From Collinsella aerofaciens (GTDB lineage Bacteria; Actinomycetota; Coriobacteriia; Coriobacteriales; Coriobacteriaceae): a stretch of 64,000 bases of DNA. The stretch spans positions 1,116,001-1,180,000 of the forward strand of contig NZ_CP084004.1 of NCBI RefSeq assembly GCF_020181355.1. Direction: 5' to 3'. Made by a program: the position numbers and the translations under genes. Under the pieces are notes generated by a model that was given only the letters and a program-made list of their open reading frames with translations, made no database searches and had not been told where the DNA came from. Below, one piece after another: positions 1-8,367 of the stretch (within the stretch, counting starts at the first letter, position 1; every line of letters begins with the position of its first letter).

Positions 1-2
1 GG

Positions 3-1136
3 GTGGGCGGCTACGTGCTTATCGCCATCTACAAGCTCGAGGTCGATCGCGAAGGCATCGGCAGCTTTACCGCGCGTCAGGGCTACTTTGGCCGCTGGTT
101 GCTCCTGGTGATCCTGGGCGCGTTGCAGGCCATCATCGTTACGGTAGGCGATCTGGTGATTGGCGTGCAGTGCGTCAGCCCGCTGCTGTTCGTGCTGGGC
201 GGCATCGCCATTTCGTTCACCTACGTCAATATCATCTATGCGCTGTCCACCACGTTTAAGCATATCGGCAAGGCTATCGGCGTCATTCTCGTCATCGTGC
301 AGATCCCGGGTTCGTCGGGCATGTACCCCATCGAGATGATGCCCGGCTTCTTCCAGTGGCTGCACCCGCTGCTGCCCTTTACCTACGGCATCAATCTGCT
401 GCGCGAGACGGTCGGCGGCATGTATTCGTTCAACTACCTGTTCAACCTGTGCATTCTGGGCGTGTTCTTGATCGTGGCGCTCTTTATCGGCCTGCAGCTG
501 CGTCCGCTGCTGCTCAACCTTAACCTGCTCTTTGATAAGCAGCTTTCCACGACGGGCCTCATGATCTGCGAGTCCAACGACCTGCCGCGCCAGCGCTATT
601 CGCTGCGCACGGCCATGCGCGTCATGCTCGATTCCGATTCGTACCGTCGCGAGCTGCTCGATCATGCCGTGGCGTTTGAGCATCGCTACCCGTACTACAT
701 CAAGGGCGGTTTTGCTGCCGTGGTAGGCGTGCAGGTCCTGCTCTTTGTGCTCTCGACGGTGCTCGATATCGACAATAACGGCAAGATTATCCTGCTCGTT
801 ATCTGGATCATTTCGGTTATCGCCATCTGTGGCTGGCTCATCAACATCGAGTACATCCGTGCGAGCCTCAATACCCAGATGCGTATCTCGGCGCTTTCGG
901 ACGAGGACCTTCGCCGCGAGATGCGCGAGCACACGGCTGCCATCCCTGCTGCCCGTCGCATGTTTGGTCTCAACGCCAGCGAGCGGGGCACCAAGGACAG
1001 CGAACAGCCCACGAGCCGTCTGCCGCATATCGGTGCGCATCGTAAGGCTCAAGATGTCGACGACGTTGACAACGTAAGCGGAAACGACGGGGACACCACC
1101 CCGCTTGGCAAGCACTCTAAAGGAGGTGAGGCATAA
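3..1136 (+). CDS. YhgE/Pip-type membrane protein, C-terminal part (5' truncated by window)
   Basis: This is the C-terminal portion of a YhgE/Pip family membrane protein; the true start lies before the window. The visible part has about five hydrophobic segments in residues 30-170, with the family signature of a TM block followed by 'GSSGMYPIEMMPGFFQWLHP' near residue 103, also present as 'GSGGTFPIEMTG' in the next gene. Two more TM segments (about 237-257 and 263-283) precede a charged cytoplasmic tail. It ends at the base before the ATG of the second YhgE/Pip gene, so the two are translationally coupled and probably form one exporter-like unit. Family members resemble ABC-2 permeases and type VII-associated proteins; the substrate is unknown. 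Family assignment is confident, function is not. Confidence 0.8.
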   Translation: MGGYVLIAIYKLEVDREGIGSFTARQGYFGRWLLLVILGALQAIIVTVGDLVIGVQCVSPLLFVLGGIAISFTYVNIIYALSTTFKHIGKAIGVILVIVQIPGSSGMYPIEMMPGFFQWLHPLLPFTYGINLLRETVGGMYSFNYLFNLCILGVFLIVALFIGLQLRPLLLNLNLLFDKQLSTTGLMICESNDLPRQRYSLRTAMRVMLDSDSYRRELLDHAVAFEHRYPYYIKGGFAAVVGVQVLLFVLSTVLDIDNNGKIILLVIWIISVIAICGWLINIEYIRASLNTQMRISALSDEDLRREMREHTAAIPAARRMFGLNASERGTKDSEQPTSRLPHIGAHRKAQDVDDVDNVSGNDGDTTPLGKHSKGGEA

Positions 1137-3326
1137 ATGAAAAACATCCTGCACCTGTTTAAGCGCGATGTCCAAAACGTGTCCCGCTCCGTGATCGGCT
1201 TGGTTGTTGTGATGGGCCTGATCATCGTGCCGTGCCTGTACGCGTGGTTTAACATCGCCGGAAGCTGGGATCCCTACGGCAATACCGGCAACCTTAAAAT
1301 TGCAGTGGTCAACACTGACGAGGGCTACGAGAGCGATCTGATTCCCGTCGAGGTCAACGTGGGCGAAAACGTAACCGCCACCCTGCGCGGCAACGAGAAC
1401 TTCGACTGGGTCGTCCTCAACGACCGCGATAAGGCGATTGAGGGCGTTAAGTCGGGCGCATACTATGCGGCCGTTGTTATCCCTAAAAGTTTTAGCGCAG
1501 ACATGATGACGCTCTTCTCGACCGACGTGAAGCACGCCGATATCGAGTTCTATGAGAACCAGAAGGCCAACGCCATCGCACAGATCGTGACCGAGAAGGG
1601 CTCGAGCGCCGTCCAGAGCCAGGTCAACGAGACCTTTACCAAGACCATTACGACTATCGGCCTTAAGACCGTGTCCAGCCTGCTCGACTATATGAGCACC
1701 GACCAGGTGAGCAACTTTATCGCCAATCTGTCCTCTACACTGGGCGATTCGGTCGAGGACCTGCAGGACGTTCAGGCGAGCGCGACGTCACTCGCGGGCA
1801 TTTTGAGCTCTACGTCCGATTCGTTGACATCGGCGGGTGGCATGCTCAAGCAGACGGGCACCGTTGATGAGTCGACGAAGCAGCTGATGGAGCACGCCAA
1901 GAACGGAATCAATGATTCCAAGGAAGCGCTCAAGGCCGCCAGCGATGCCGTTGACGCGGCGATTGACGGAAGCGCGGGCTCGTTCGACAACGTGTCCGCC
2001 GAGCTTGCGAAGGCATTCGATGCCGCGAATCAGCATGTTGACCTTACGGTGTCTCAGCTCAACGAAGCCGCAGCGGCGCTCAATACGCGTGCTGACGATA
2101 TCGATGCGATGGCCGATCGGCTCCGCAACCTTGCCGACCAGGTGAGTGATGACAAGCTCAAAGACGGCCTCAAGTCCGCTGCGACGTCGCTGGGCAGAAT
2201 TGCCGCGGAGTACCGTAACAATGCGAAGGACCTGACGGCGACCGCAAAGTCCCTTTCGGGCAGCATGGCGGAGGTCAACAATTCGCGTGCCGAGGTCGAC
2301 CAGGCCATCGCCGATGCCAAGGCGGGTATCTCGGGTGCCAAGTCCGACTACGATTCTACGTTCTCGGTTAAGGCCAAGGAGCTCAAGAAGACCATTTCGG
2401 GCGTTCTGGATTCCCTGAACGGTATCTCGGGTGACTTGGATAGCGCCGTGAGCGGTCTGACCGACGCCTCTGGTTCGCTCGCGAAGGGTCTCTCCAAGGC
2501 TGCAAAGCTGGTCAACAAGGCTTCCAATCAGCTGGGCGAGGCGTCGGACAAGATCAGTGCCTTTAAGGACGAGCTTGATAGCGCTCTGATCTCGGGTGAC
2601 CTGGCCATGATTAAGACAATGATTGGCAGCGACCCCGAGGGCCTCGCCGTGTCGCTTTCCGGCCCCGTTGCGCTCGATCGCAAGCCGGTCTATCCGATCC
2701 GCAACTACGGCTCGGCTATGGCGCCGTTCTACACGATTCTGTCGCTATGGGTCGGCTCGATCGTACTGGCGGCCATGATGAAGGTTTCGGTTGACGATGA
2801 GCTTATCAACGAGCTCATCCCCGTGCGCCTGCACGAGATCTACCTGGGTCGCTACCTGTTCTTTGGCGGTCTGGCTCTGCTGCAGGCAACGCTCGTGTGC
2901 GCGGGCGACATTCTGTTCTTTGGCATCCAGTGCGACAATCCCCTGCAGTTTGTGCTGGCGGGCTGGGTCGCGAGTCTAGTGTTCTCCAATATCGTCTACA
3001 CGCTTACGGTATCGTTTGGAGATATCGGCAAGGCCCTCGCCGTCGTGCTGCTGGTCATGCAGGTCGGCGGTTCGGGCGGTACGTTCCCCATCGAGATGAC
3101 CGGCCCCGTGTTCCAGGCGATCTACCCGTTCCTGCCGTTTACTCACGGCATCAACGCCATGCACGCCGCCATGGCCGGTGCCTACCATATGGAGTACTGG
3201 ATTGAGCTGGGTATCTTGGCGAGCTACCTGATTCCGTCGCTGGCCCTGGGCGTCGTCTTCCGCCGTCCGGTTATCAAAGCTAACGACTGGATCATCGAAA
3301 AGCTGGAGAGTACTAAATTAATCTAG
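1137..3326 (+). CDS. YhgE/Pip domain-containing membrane protein
   Basis: 729-residue YhgE/Pip family protein. An N-terminal TM segment (about residues 20-40, ending 'CLYAWFNIAGSWDPYGN') is the family hallmark. A long extracytoplasmic region follows (about 45-510), rich in Ala, Ser and Asp with heptad-like helices in about 200-480, suggesting coiled coil. Five to six TM segments close the protein, including 'GGSGGTFPIEMTGPVFQ'. The start is fixed by an AAAGGAGG motif upstream of the ATG, and the ATG follows the stop of the preceding paralogue with no gap. The pair probably acts as a heteromeric membrane complex. YhgE is known as a phage receptor in Firmicutes and Pip-like proteins accompany some secretion systems; the role here is unassigned. 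Confidence 0.85.
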   Translation: MKNILHLFKRDVQNVSRSVIGLVVVMGLIIVPCLYAWFNIAGSWDPYGNTGNLKIAVVNTDEGYESDLIPVEVNVGENVTATLRGNENFDWVVLNDRDKAIEGVKSGAYYAAVVIPKSFSADMMTLFSTDVKHADIEFYENQKANAIAQIVTEKGSSAVQSQVNETFTKTITTIGLKTVSSLLDYMSTDQVSNFIANLSSTLGDSVEDLQDVQASATSLAGILSSTSDSLTSAGGMLKQTGTVDESTKQLMEHAKNGINDSKEALKAASDAVDAAIDGSAGSFDNVSAELAKAFDAANQHVDLTVSQLNEAAAALNTRADDIDAMADRLRNLADQVSDDKLKDGLKSAATSLGRIAAEYRNNAKDLTATAKSLSGSMAEVNNSRAEVDQAIADAKAGISGAKSDYDSTFSVKAKELKKTISGVLDSLNGISGDLDSAVSGLTDASGSLAKGLSKAAKLVNKASNQLGEASDKISAFKDELDSALISGDLAMIKTMIGSDPEGLAVSLSGPVALDRKPVYPIRNYGSAMAPFYTILSLWVGSIVLAAMMKVSVDDELINELIPVRLHEIYLGRYLFFGGLALLQATLVCAGDILFFGIQCDNPLQFVLAGWVASLVFSNIVYTLTVSFGDIGKALAVVLLVMQVGGSGGTFPIEMTGPVFQAIYPFLPFTHGINAMHAAMAGAYHMEYWIELGILASYLIPSLALGVVFRRPVIKANDWIIEKLESTKLI

Positions 3327-3665
3327 CGCAACAATGTAAACGCTGATGCTGCGGCAATGTCAGCGAGCGAGCCGCATTTGCGCCAAGGTGACGTGAAATG
3401 AAAGGGCGCTGACCTTCTGGTCGCGCCCTTGAAATTGAACGTCAGATTGGTGTGAATGCGGCTCGCGCAGCGTCGGCCGGTCCGCCGTTCGGTAGAACGG
3501 CGGAACAAAACGCTTTAGTGGGCTGGATTGCACGGGTTGCTTGGTTGTTGCTACAGTAGCGGGGCGTGCCGGGGGTCCGGCGCGTCCCGTTTTTATTTGA
3601 CCATGAGGCGGCACGCAGCCTTACGCGTGCGGACACCACGCCCAGTTTGAGTGTGAGGATGTTCC
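3327..3665. other. Intergenic stretch with stem-loops
   Basis: No gene is supported in these 339 bases. Three stem-loops are visible: AAGGGCGC/GCGCCCTT at 3402-3430 without a T tract, a perfect 10-bp stem TCCGCCGTTC/GAACGGCGGA with a 4-nt loop at 3481-3504, and a G+C-rich stem at 3561-3588 followed by GTTTTTATTT. Only the last resembles an intrinsic terminator. It lies 230 bases after the YhgE gene and 75 before the DMT transporter start, so it could terminate the former or attenuate the latter. Confidence 0.5.
3559..3597 (+). terminator. Intrinsic terminator or leader attenuator before DMT gene
   Basis: A stem of about 12 bp (GGGGCGTGCCGG with CCGGCGCGTCCC, including G-T pairs) around a short GGT loop is followed by TTTTT. 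The position leaves open whether it ends the YhgE operon or attenuates the next gene. Confidence 0.5.
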
Positions 3666-4649
3666 ATGGCCCAATACGCTGCCAACGAAATCGAAAACTT
3701 GCCCGATAGCCCTGTTGCTCGCGAGGACCTAAGCGCGGGCGGCACCTCCCGCGGCGCCGGCGCTCGCTCGCCGCTGTTCTGGAAAGTTCTGCTGCTTTCG
3801 GTGGCGATTATCTGGGGCTACTCCTTTACCACTATGAAGGATGCGCTCGACACCATTCCGGTGTTCGAGCTGCTCTATGTACGCTTTCTGCCCGCAGCGT
3901 TGGTCATGTTTGCCGTCTTCCACAAGCGCATCATTGCACATTTCAACGCTCGCAACCTGATCGTTGGCCTGAGTATGGGCGTGCTCATGTGGGCGGCCTA
4001 TGCGTTGCAGACGGTCGGTCTGGCACATACTACGGCGGGCAAGAATGCTTTTTTGACGGGCACGTACTGCATCCTTGTGCCGTTCGCGAGCTATTTTCTG
4101 AGCGGCGAAAAACTCACCCGCTATAACCTGGGCGCGGCACTGCTGTGCTTGGCGGGCATTGGTTTGGTGGCGCTCGATAGCGTTGAATTCAACATCGGTG
4201 ACGTCATTACGCTGGCGGGTGCGGTCTTTTTCGCCATCCAGATGGCGGTGACTGCCAAGTACGGTCGCAAAATGGACATCAACGTCATCACGTTTTGGAT
4301 GTTTGTGGGCAACGGCGTGCTGAGCCTGGCAACGTCGCTGCTATTCGAGACCCAAGCGCCTCTGTCCGTGTGGACGCCGAGCTTTATCACTGCGATGGCG
4401 TTTCTCTCGGTGGGCTGCACATGCGTGGCTCTGCTCATCCAAAACGTCGGCCTGGCGCATGTCCCGGCCTCGACGGGCTCGCTGCTCCTTTCGATGGAGT
4501 CGCCTTCGGGTGTGCTGTTCTCGGTGCTGCTGATGGGGGAGGCGCTCACCTCGCGCCTGCTCGCCGGCTTCGCGCTCATCTTCCTGTCGATTATCTTGAG
4601 CGAGACTCACTTCGATTTTTTGCGTCGAAAGCCGCGCCCGCAATTGTAA
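3666..4649 (+). CDS. EamA/DMT family transporter
   Basis: 327-residue integral membrane protein of the drug/metabolite transporter superfamily with two EamA repeats. The first repeat (about residues 36-170) starts with the typical 'VAIIWGYSFTTMKDALDTIPVFELLYVRFLPAALVM' segment, not written out in full here; the second (about 180-315) ends with a last helix before a basic tail 'RRKPRP'. Ten TM helices are expected. Such proteins export metabolites or amino acids in many anaerobes, but the substrate cannot be read from sequence. A hydrophilic 35-residue N-terminal extension precedes the first helix. The gene stands alone, with a strong terminator 12 bases after its stop. The start is ATG with only a weak GAGGAT-type ribosome site. 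Confidence 0.85.
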   Translation: MAQYAANEIENLPDSPVAREDLSAGGTSRGAGARSPLFWKVLLLSVAIIWGYSFTTMKDALDTIPVFELLYVRFLPAALVMFAVFHKRIIAHFNARNLIVGLSMGVLMWAAYALQTVGLAHTTAGKNAFLTGTYCILVPFASYFLSGEKLTRYNLGAALLCLAGIGLVALDSVEFNIGDVITLAGAVFFAIQMAVTAKYGRKMDINVITFWMFVGNGVLSLATSLLFETQAPLSVWTPSFITAMAFLSVGCTCVALLIQNVGLAHVPASTGSLLLSMESPSGVLFSVLLMGEALTSRLLAGFALIFLSIILSETHFDFLRRKPRPQL

Positions 4650-4660
4650 ACAACTTGTTG

Positions 4661-4687
4661 CGCCGCCCTCCCGGGGCGGCATTTTTT
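4661..4687 (+). terminator. Intrinsic terminator after DMT transporter
   Basis: GCCGCCC/GGGCGGC stem with a short TCCCG-type loop followed by ATTTTTT. Confidence 0.85.
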
Positions 4688-4765
4688 ATGCCTCGCCCTT
4701 AAAGTAGTACCTTGCACTTTATGCTATCAAAGTGCTTGCTGCAAAAACGATACTGGAGGGCATCT

Positions 4766-6061
4766 ATGGCACCAGCTTTGTCCGATCTTCAACCGCAATC
4801 AGCGCCCAAGGCCACCGCAGCGGCGCAGACCGCTATCGGTGACGGTCTTGTTGCAGAAGCTCAGGCTTTTGCAGACGAGCTCGCTGCGTGGCGACACGAT
4901 CTACACCAGATGCCCGAGCTGGGTAATAGCCTCCCACAGACCTCTGCGTATATCCAAGCGCGCCTGACCGAGATGGACATCCCGTTTGCCACGCTCGTCG
5001 ATGGTTCCTGCGTTGTGGGCCTTGTCGGCGCCGGTGCCGCCGCGGCCCAGGGTAATGGCGTCTGCACGAATGAGCAGGCCGGTACGGTCATCATGCTCCG
5101 TGGCGACATGGACGCCCTGCCCGTTGCCGAGGAATCCGGCGAGCCCTTTGCATCCACCAACGGCTGCATGCACGCTTGCGGTCACGATATGCACGCGACG
5201 GCGCTGCTTGGTGCGGCTCGTATGCTCAAAGCGCGCGAGGCAGAGCTTGTTGATGCCAACGCCACGGTTAAGTTGCTGTTCCAGCCGGGCGAGGAAACCT
5301 TTGAGGGTGCCCGCGCCGCCATCGCCGACGGTCTGCTGCAGAACCCGCGTCCTCAGGTCGCCTTTGCCATGCATGTCAATAGCCAGTCGCCGCTTGGTTT
5401 GGTGCTCTACGGCAGCCCGGCGCTCTCGGGCGTGTACGGTTTTCGCATCACGCTTCAAGGCAAGGGCGGCCATGGCTCGAGCCCCGAGATTTGCATCGAC
5501 CCCATCACGGCCGGCGTGCATGTGCATCTGGCACTTCAGGAGCTCATCTCCCGCGAGGTGCCGGCGGCCAAGGAAGTCGCACTTACCGTTGGTAAGTTTG
5601 CCGGCGGCTTGGCGGCCAACGTCATCCCCGACACCTGCGTGCTTGAGGGAACGCTGCGCGGCTTTGATGTTGAGCTCATGGAGCACCTAAAGACCCGCAT
5701 CGCGGAGGTCGTTAACGGCGTTGCCGCAACATATCGTACGCCGGCGACCATCGAGACGCTTTCGGATGTTCCGCCGCTTGTACTCGACAGCGATATGACT
5801 CAGGCGTCGCTTGGCTACGTGGGCGCAGTGCTGCCCAAGGTGGCTTTCTTGCCGCTTTTCCATGCCATGGCGAGTGAGGACTTTGCGCTTATCTCGAGCG
5901 AGATTCCGAGTGCGTACTTTACCGTGGGCGCGGCCGTAACCGACACGGACGAACACTTTGCCCAGCACCATCCCAAGGCACGTTTTAACGATGCCGAGCT
6001 TCCTCTCGGCGCCGCGGCCTATACCGCCGTCGCTTTGGGCTATATCGCCGACCACCGGTAG
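4766..6061 (+). CDS. M20 family amidohydrolase / peptidase
   Basis: Cytoplasmic metal-dependent hydrolase of the M20D subfamily (amidohydrolases acting on N-acyl amino acids, indole-3-acetyl-amino acids or hippurate). Visible motifs: 'AWRHDLHQMPELG' at the N-terminus, 'LRGDMDALPV' (metal-bridging Asp region), 'HACGHDMHATALLGAA', 'LFQPGEET' (catalytic Glu pair region), 'GKGGHGSSPE' of the dimerisation domain, and a C-terminal 'FHAMASEDFA' His/Asp metal-ligand block. The chosen ATG is preceded by GGAGGG at a 5-base spacing; upstream in-frame starts lack a ribosome site. At 431 residues it is slightly longer than the family norm of 390-400, owing to an N-terminal extension and an insert after 'VGLVGAG'. 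Exact substrate unknown. Confidence 0.85.
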   Translation: MAPALSDLQPQSAPKATAAAQTAIGDGLVAEAQAFADELAAWRHDLHQMPELGNSLPQTSAYIQARLTEMDIPFATLVDGSCVVGLVGAGAAAAQGNGVCTNEQAGTVIMLRGDMDALPVAEESGEPFASTNGCMHACGHDMHATALLGAARMLKAREAELVDANATVKLLFQPGEETFEGARAAIADGLLQNPRPQVAFAMHVNSQSPLGLVLYGSPALSGVYGFRITLQGKGGHGSSPEICIDPITAGVHVHLALQELISREVPAAKEVALTVGKFAGGLAANVIPDTCVLEGTLRGFDVELMEHLKTRIAEVVNGVAATYRTPATIETLSDVPPLVLDSDMTQASLGYVGAVLPKVAFLPLFHAMASEDFALISSEIPSAYFTVGAAVTDTDEHFAQHHPKARFNDAELPLGAAAYTAVALGYIADHR

Positions 6062-6070
6062 CACCCAACC

Positions 6071-6128
6071 TTGCCTTTCAAGCCTGCGGGCATGGCCGTA
6101 AGGCCTATGCCCTTGTCTTTCAAGGCAA
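6071..6128 (+). terminator. Terminator-like hairpin after M20 gene
   Basis: A GGGCATGGCC / GGCCTATGCCC stem (6088-6112, one bulge) is followed by TTGTCTTTC. A longer outer pairing TTGCCTT (6071) with AAGGCAA (6122) encloses it. Confidence 0.6.
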
Positions 6129-6184
6129 TCTTGGGCACTACCGGCGCCCGGCGCCGGCTATTCGTTTGTTAAATAAGGAGCAGT

Positions 6185-6634
6185 ATGTCCCAGCAGCGTA
6201 AGTTCTTCCCCGGCTGGCTCGTTGTGACCTCCGGCTTCGTGATCATGGCCACGTGCTACACGATTTTCGTCAACTGCATGAGCCTGTTCCAGCCGCTGAT
6301 CGTCAGCGACCTGGGCATTTCCCTTGCGCAGTACAACATCTCCAATGCCATCTCCACCGTGGTGAGTGTCGTGGGTTCGCTCGTTATCGGCCATGTTGCC
6401 GATAAGGTGAGTGGCCGCGTATTGGGCTCGCTTACCGTTATCGCCACCTCGACGGTGCTCGCGGGCATGAGCTTTGTGGGTGAGCTTTGGCAGGTCTATG
6501 TGCTCTTTGCCGTCTCGGGCTCCTTTGCGAGCACCTGGATCGTGTGCCTGGCGTGCTCCGTGGTCATGCTCGTGTTCCTGCTGGCATCCGAGCCCATCGC
6601 CGCCAAGCTGCGCGCGAGCGTGGCGGGGGAGTAG
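6185..6634 (+). CDS. Internally deleted MFS permease remnant
   Basis: 149-residue open frame that begins like a normal major facilitator transporter: 'FFPGWLVVTSGFVIMATCYTIFVN' style first helix, then TM2 and the loop 'GHVADKVSGRVLG' (MFS motif A), TM3 and TM4. After residue about 118 the sequence jumps directly to what looks like the last helix and tail 'VVMLVFLLASEPIAAKLR'. A full-length homologue would have about 400 residues, so roughly 270 codons appear to be missing in frame. The start has a good AAGGAG ribosome site. A protein with only five helices is unlikely to transport, so this is probably a pseudogene that kept its frame. The large hairpin at 6671 follows it. Confidence 0.7.
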   Translation: MSQQRKFFPGWLVVTSGFVIMATCYTIFVNCMSLFQPLIVSDLGISLAQYNISNAISTVVSVVGSLVIGHVADKVSGRVLGSLTVIATSTVLAGMSFVGELWQVYVLFAVSGSFASTWIVCLACSVVMLVFLLASEPIAAKLRASVAGE

Positions 6635-6670
6635 GTAGGCCAAAGCGCATCGCCGCTTGTCCGCTTCGTC

Positions 6671-6732
6671 CGCGGCGGCGCGTCTGGCCGAACGAGTCCC
6701 CATACCCTCGTTCGGTCAGGCGCGCCGCCGCG
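6671..6732. repeat. Long near-perfect intergenic palindrome
   Basis: Two 26-base arms (6671-6696 and 6707-6732) begin with CGCGGCGGCGCG and mirror each other with only two G-T-compatible mismatches; the loop is 10 bases. It lies between the MFS remnant and hisS, just before a TATAAT at 6749. It is probably a bidirectional terminator or extragenic palindrome. Confidence 0.75.
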
Positions 6733-6748
6733 TTGCTGCTTTGTGCCG

Positions 6749-6754
6749 TATAAT
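6749..6754 (+). promoter_or_regulatory. Candidate hisS promoter -10 element
   Basis: A perfect TATAAT lies 43 bases before the hisS start. No good -35 hexamer is visible because the upstream sequence is the arm of the palindrome. Confidence 0.5.
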
Positions 6755-6796
6755 GTCCACTACCTATGACGCGATACAAAAGAAAGGTGTTTGCCC

Positions 6797-8110
6797 ATGC
6801 AGGCACAGAAGGCGGAGGGAACCCGCGACCTTATCGGCGCCGAGATGCGCGCCTGGCAAAAGATGCAGCAGATTGCGGCCGGCGTGTTCGAGCCGTTTGG
6901 TTTTAAACCCATCGAGACGCCCGCGATCGAGCAGGTTGACGTGTTTGTCCACGGTATCGGCCAGTCGACCGACGTCGTGCGCAAGGAAATGTTCCGCGTG
7001 TTCAGCGGTGCCAACCTGGAGCGCGTCTTTACCGAGGGCACCGACACCAAACTCAAGCCCAAGCAGCGCCTGGCACTTCGCCCCGAGGGCACGGCCGGCG
7101 TGGTGCGCGCCGTCGTCGAGAACAATCTGGTGCCCCAGGGCTCCACGCCGTTTAAGGCTTACTACGCCGAGGCCATGTTCCGCGGCGAGCGTCCCCAGAA
7201 GGGCCGCCTGCGCCAGTTCCACCAGGTGGGCATCGAGTGGCTCGGCGCTCCCGATCCGGCGGCAGACGCCGAGTGCATCATCATGCTCATGGAGTTCTAC
7301 AAGCGCCTGGGCTTCGATCTTTCCAAGCTTCGTCTGCTCATCAACTCGATGGGTGACGCCCAGTGCCGTCCGGCTTACCGCGAGCAGGTCAAGCAGTTCA
7401 TCCTCGATCACGCAGACGAGATGTGTGACGAGTGCCGCGAGCGCGCCGAGCTCAACCCGCTGCGTGCCTTCGACTGCAAGAACGACCACTGCCGCGAGAT
7501 CATGGCCGAGGCTCCGCTGATGGGTGACAACCTGTGCGATGAGTGCCGCGAGCACTACGAGCAGGTCAAGCGCTATCTGGATGCCGCCGGTATCGAGTAT
7601 GTCGAGGATCCCACCTTGGTGCGCGGCCTGGACTACTACACCCGTACTGTCTTTGAGGTCGAGGCCCCTGGCGCCGGCGTCGGCTCCATCGGCGGCGGCG
7701 GCCGCTACGATGGCCTGGTCGAGCTCGAGGGTGGCAAGCCCACGGCGGGCGTCGGCTTTGCTGTCGGTTTTGAGCGCGCCCTGCTGGCCCTGCAGGCCTT
7801 TGGCAGCGATTTGGGTGCCGATGAGGCCCCGTGCGTCTATGTCGCCAACGCCGGCAAGGAGCTGCGTCAGAACGTCTTTGCCATTACGCAGGAGCTTCGC
7901 GCCGCAGGTATCGTGACCGAGGCCGACTATCAGGGTCGTTCGCTCAAGGCCCAGTTTAAGCAAGCCGATAAGGTAGGCGCCAAGCTCATCTTGGTCCTGG
8001 GTGGCGACGAGCTTGCCGCCGGCAAGGTCAAAGTGCGCGACATGCAGAGCCATGACGAGGTGCTCGCCGATCTGGACAACGTCGTCGAGGCGGTTCGCGA
8101 GCGCCTGTAG
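6797..8110 (+). CDS. hisS: Histidine--tRNA ligase
   Basis: Class II aminoacyl-tRNA synthetase that charges tRNA-His in the cytoplasm. Motif 2 'LRPEGTAGVVRAVVE', the HisRS signature 'RGLDYYTRTVFEV' and 'GGGGRYDGLVE' (motif 3 region) are all present, followed by the C-terminal anticodon-binding domain from about residue 335. At 437 residues it is near the family norm (E. coli 424). A Cys-rich stretch 'DEMCDECRERAELNPLRAFDCKN' with later 'DNLCDECREHYEQ' in the insertion domain may bind zinc. The ATG at 6797 is preferred over an in-frame TTG six bases upstream because AGAAAGG precedes it at a suitable distance. Confidence 0.96.
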   Translation: MQAQKAEGTRDLIGAEMRAWQKMQQIAAGVFEPFGFKPIETPAIEQVDVFVHGIGQSTDVVRKEMFRVFSGANLERVFTEGTDTKLKPKQRLALRPEGTAGVVRAVVENNLVPQGSTPFKAYYAEAMFRGERPQKGRLRQFHQVGIEWLGAPDPAADAECIIMLMEFYKRLGFDLSKLRLLINSMGDAQCRPAYREQVKQFILDHADEMCDECRERAELNPLRAFDCKNDHCREIMAEAPLMGDNLCDECREHYEQVKRYLDAAGIEYVEDPTLVRGLDYYTRTVFEVEAPGAGVGSIGGGGRYDGLVELEGGKPTAGVGFAVGFERALLALQAFGSDLGADEAPCVYVANAGKELRQNVFAITQELRAAGIVTEADYQGRSLKAQFKQADKVGAKLILVLGGDELAAGKVKVRDMQSHDEVLADLDNVVEAVRERL

Positions 8111-8167
8111 CGCATCTTTTTGAGCTTCGGGCCTGCTAACGTGCCCTGCTCATGGAGAGCGATTGTT

Positions 8168-8205
8168 ACGGGGGTGTTTCGCTTTTATGCGGAATGCCCC
8201 CGTTT
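8168..8205 (+). terminator. Terminator after hisS
   Basis: An ACGGGGG-headed stem pairs with CCCCCGT around TTTTAT, with a partly paired inner segment, and is followed by TTTACG. Confidence 0.65.
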
Positions 8206-8317
8206 ACGTATGCCGCCCACCGAGAAATACGACCATTTAGGGCAAAAACCTTTGCAATGCAGAAAATACTTTTGTGTGGTAAAGCGCAATCAGTGTCGAA
8301 AGTATTTCTCAAGCGCC

Positions 8318-8323
8318 TATAAT
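8318..8323 (+). promoter_or_regulatory. Candidate ppc promoter -10 element
   Basis: A perfect TATAAT lies 50 bases before the ppc start. The region upstream carries a long-range inverted repeat GAGAAATAC (about 8220) / GTATTTCTC (about 8302) and the string AAATACGACCATTTA; a variant of that string recurs upstream of the gluconate permease gene. Confidence 0.5.
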
Positions 8324-8367
8324 GAATACCGCATGTTACGTGCATAGAAGGAGGAATGGGAGGAAAC

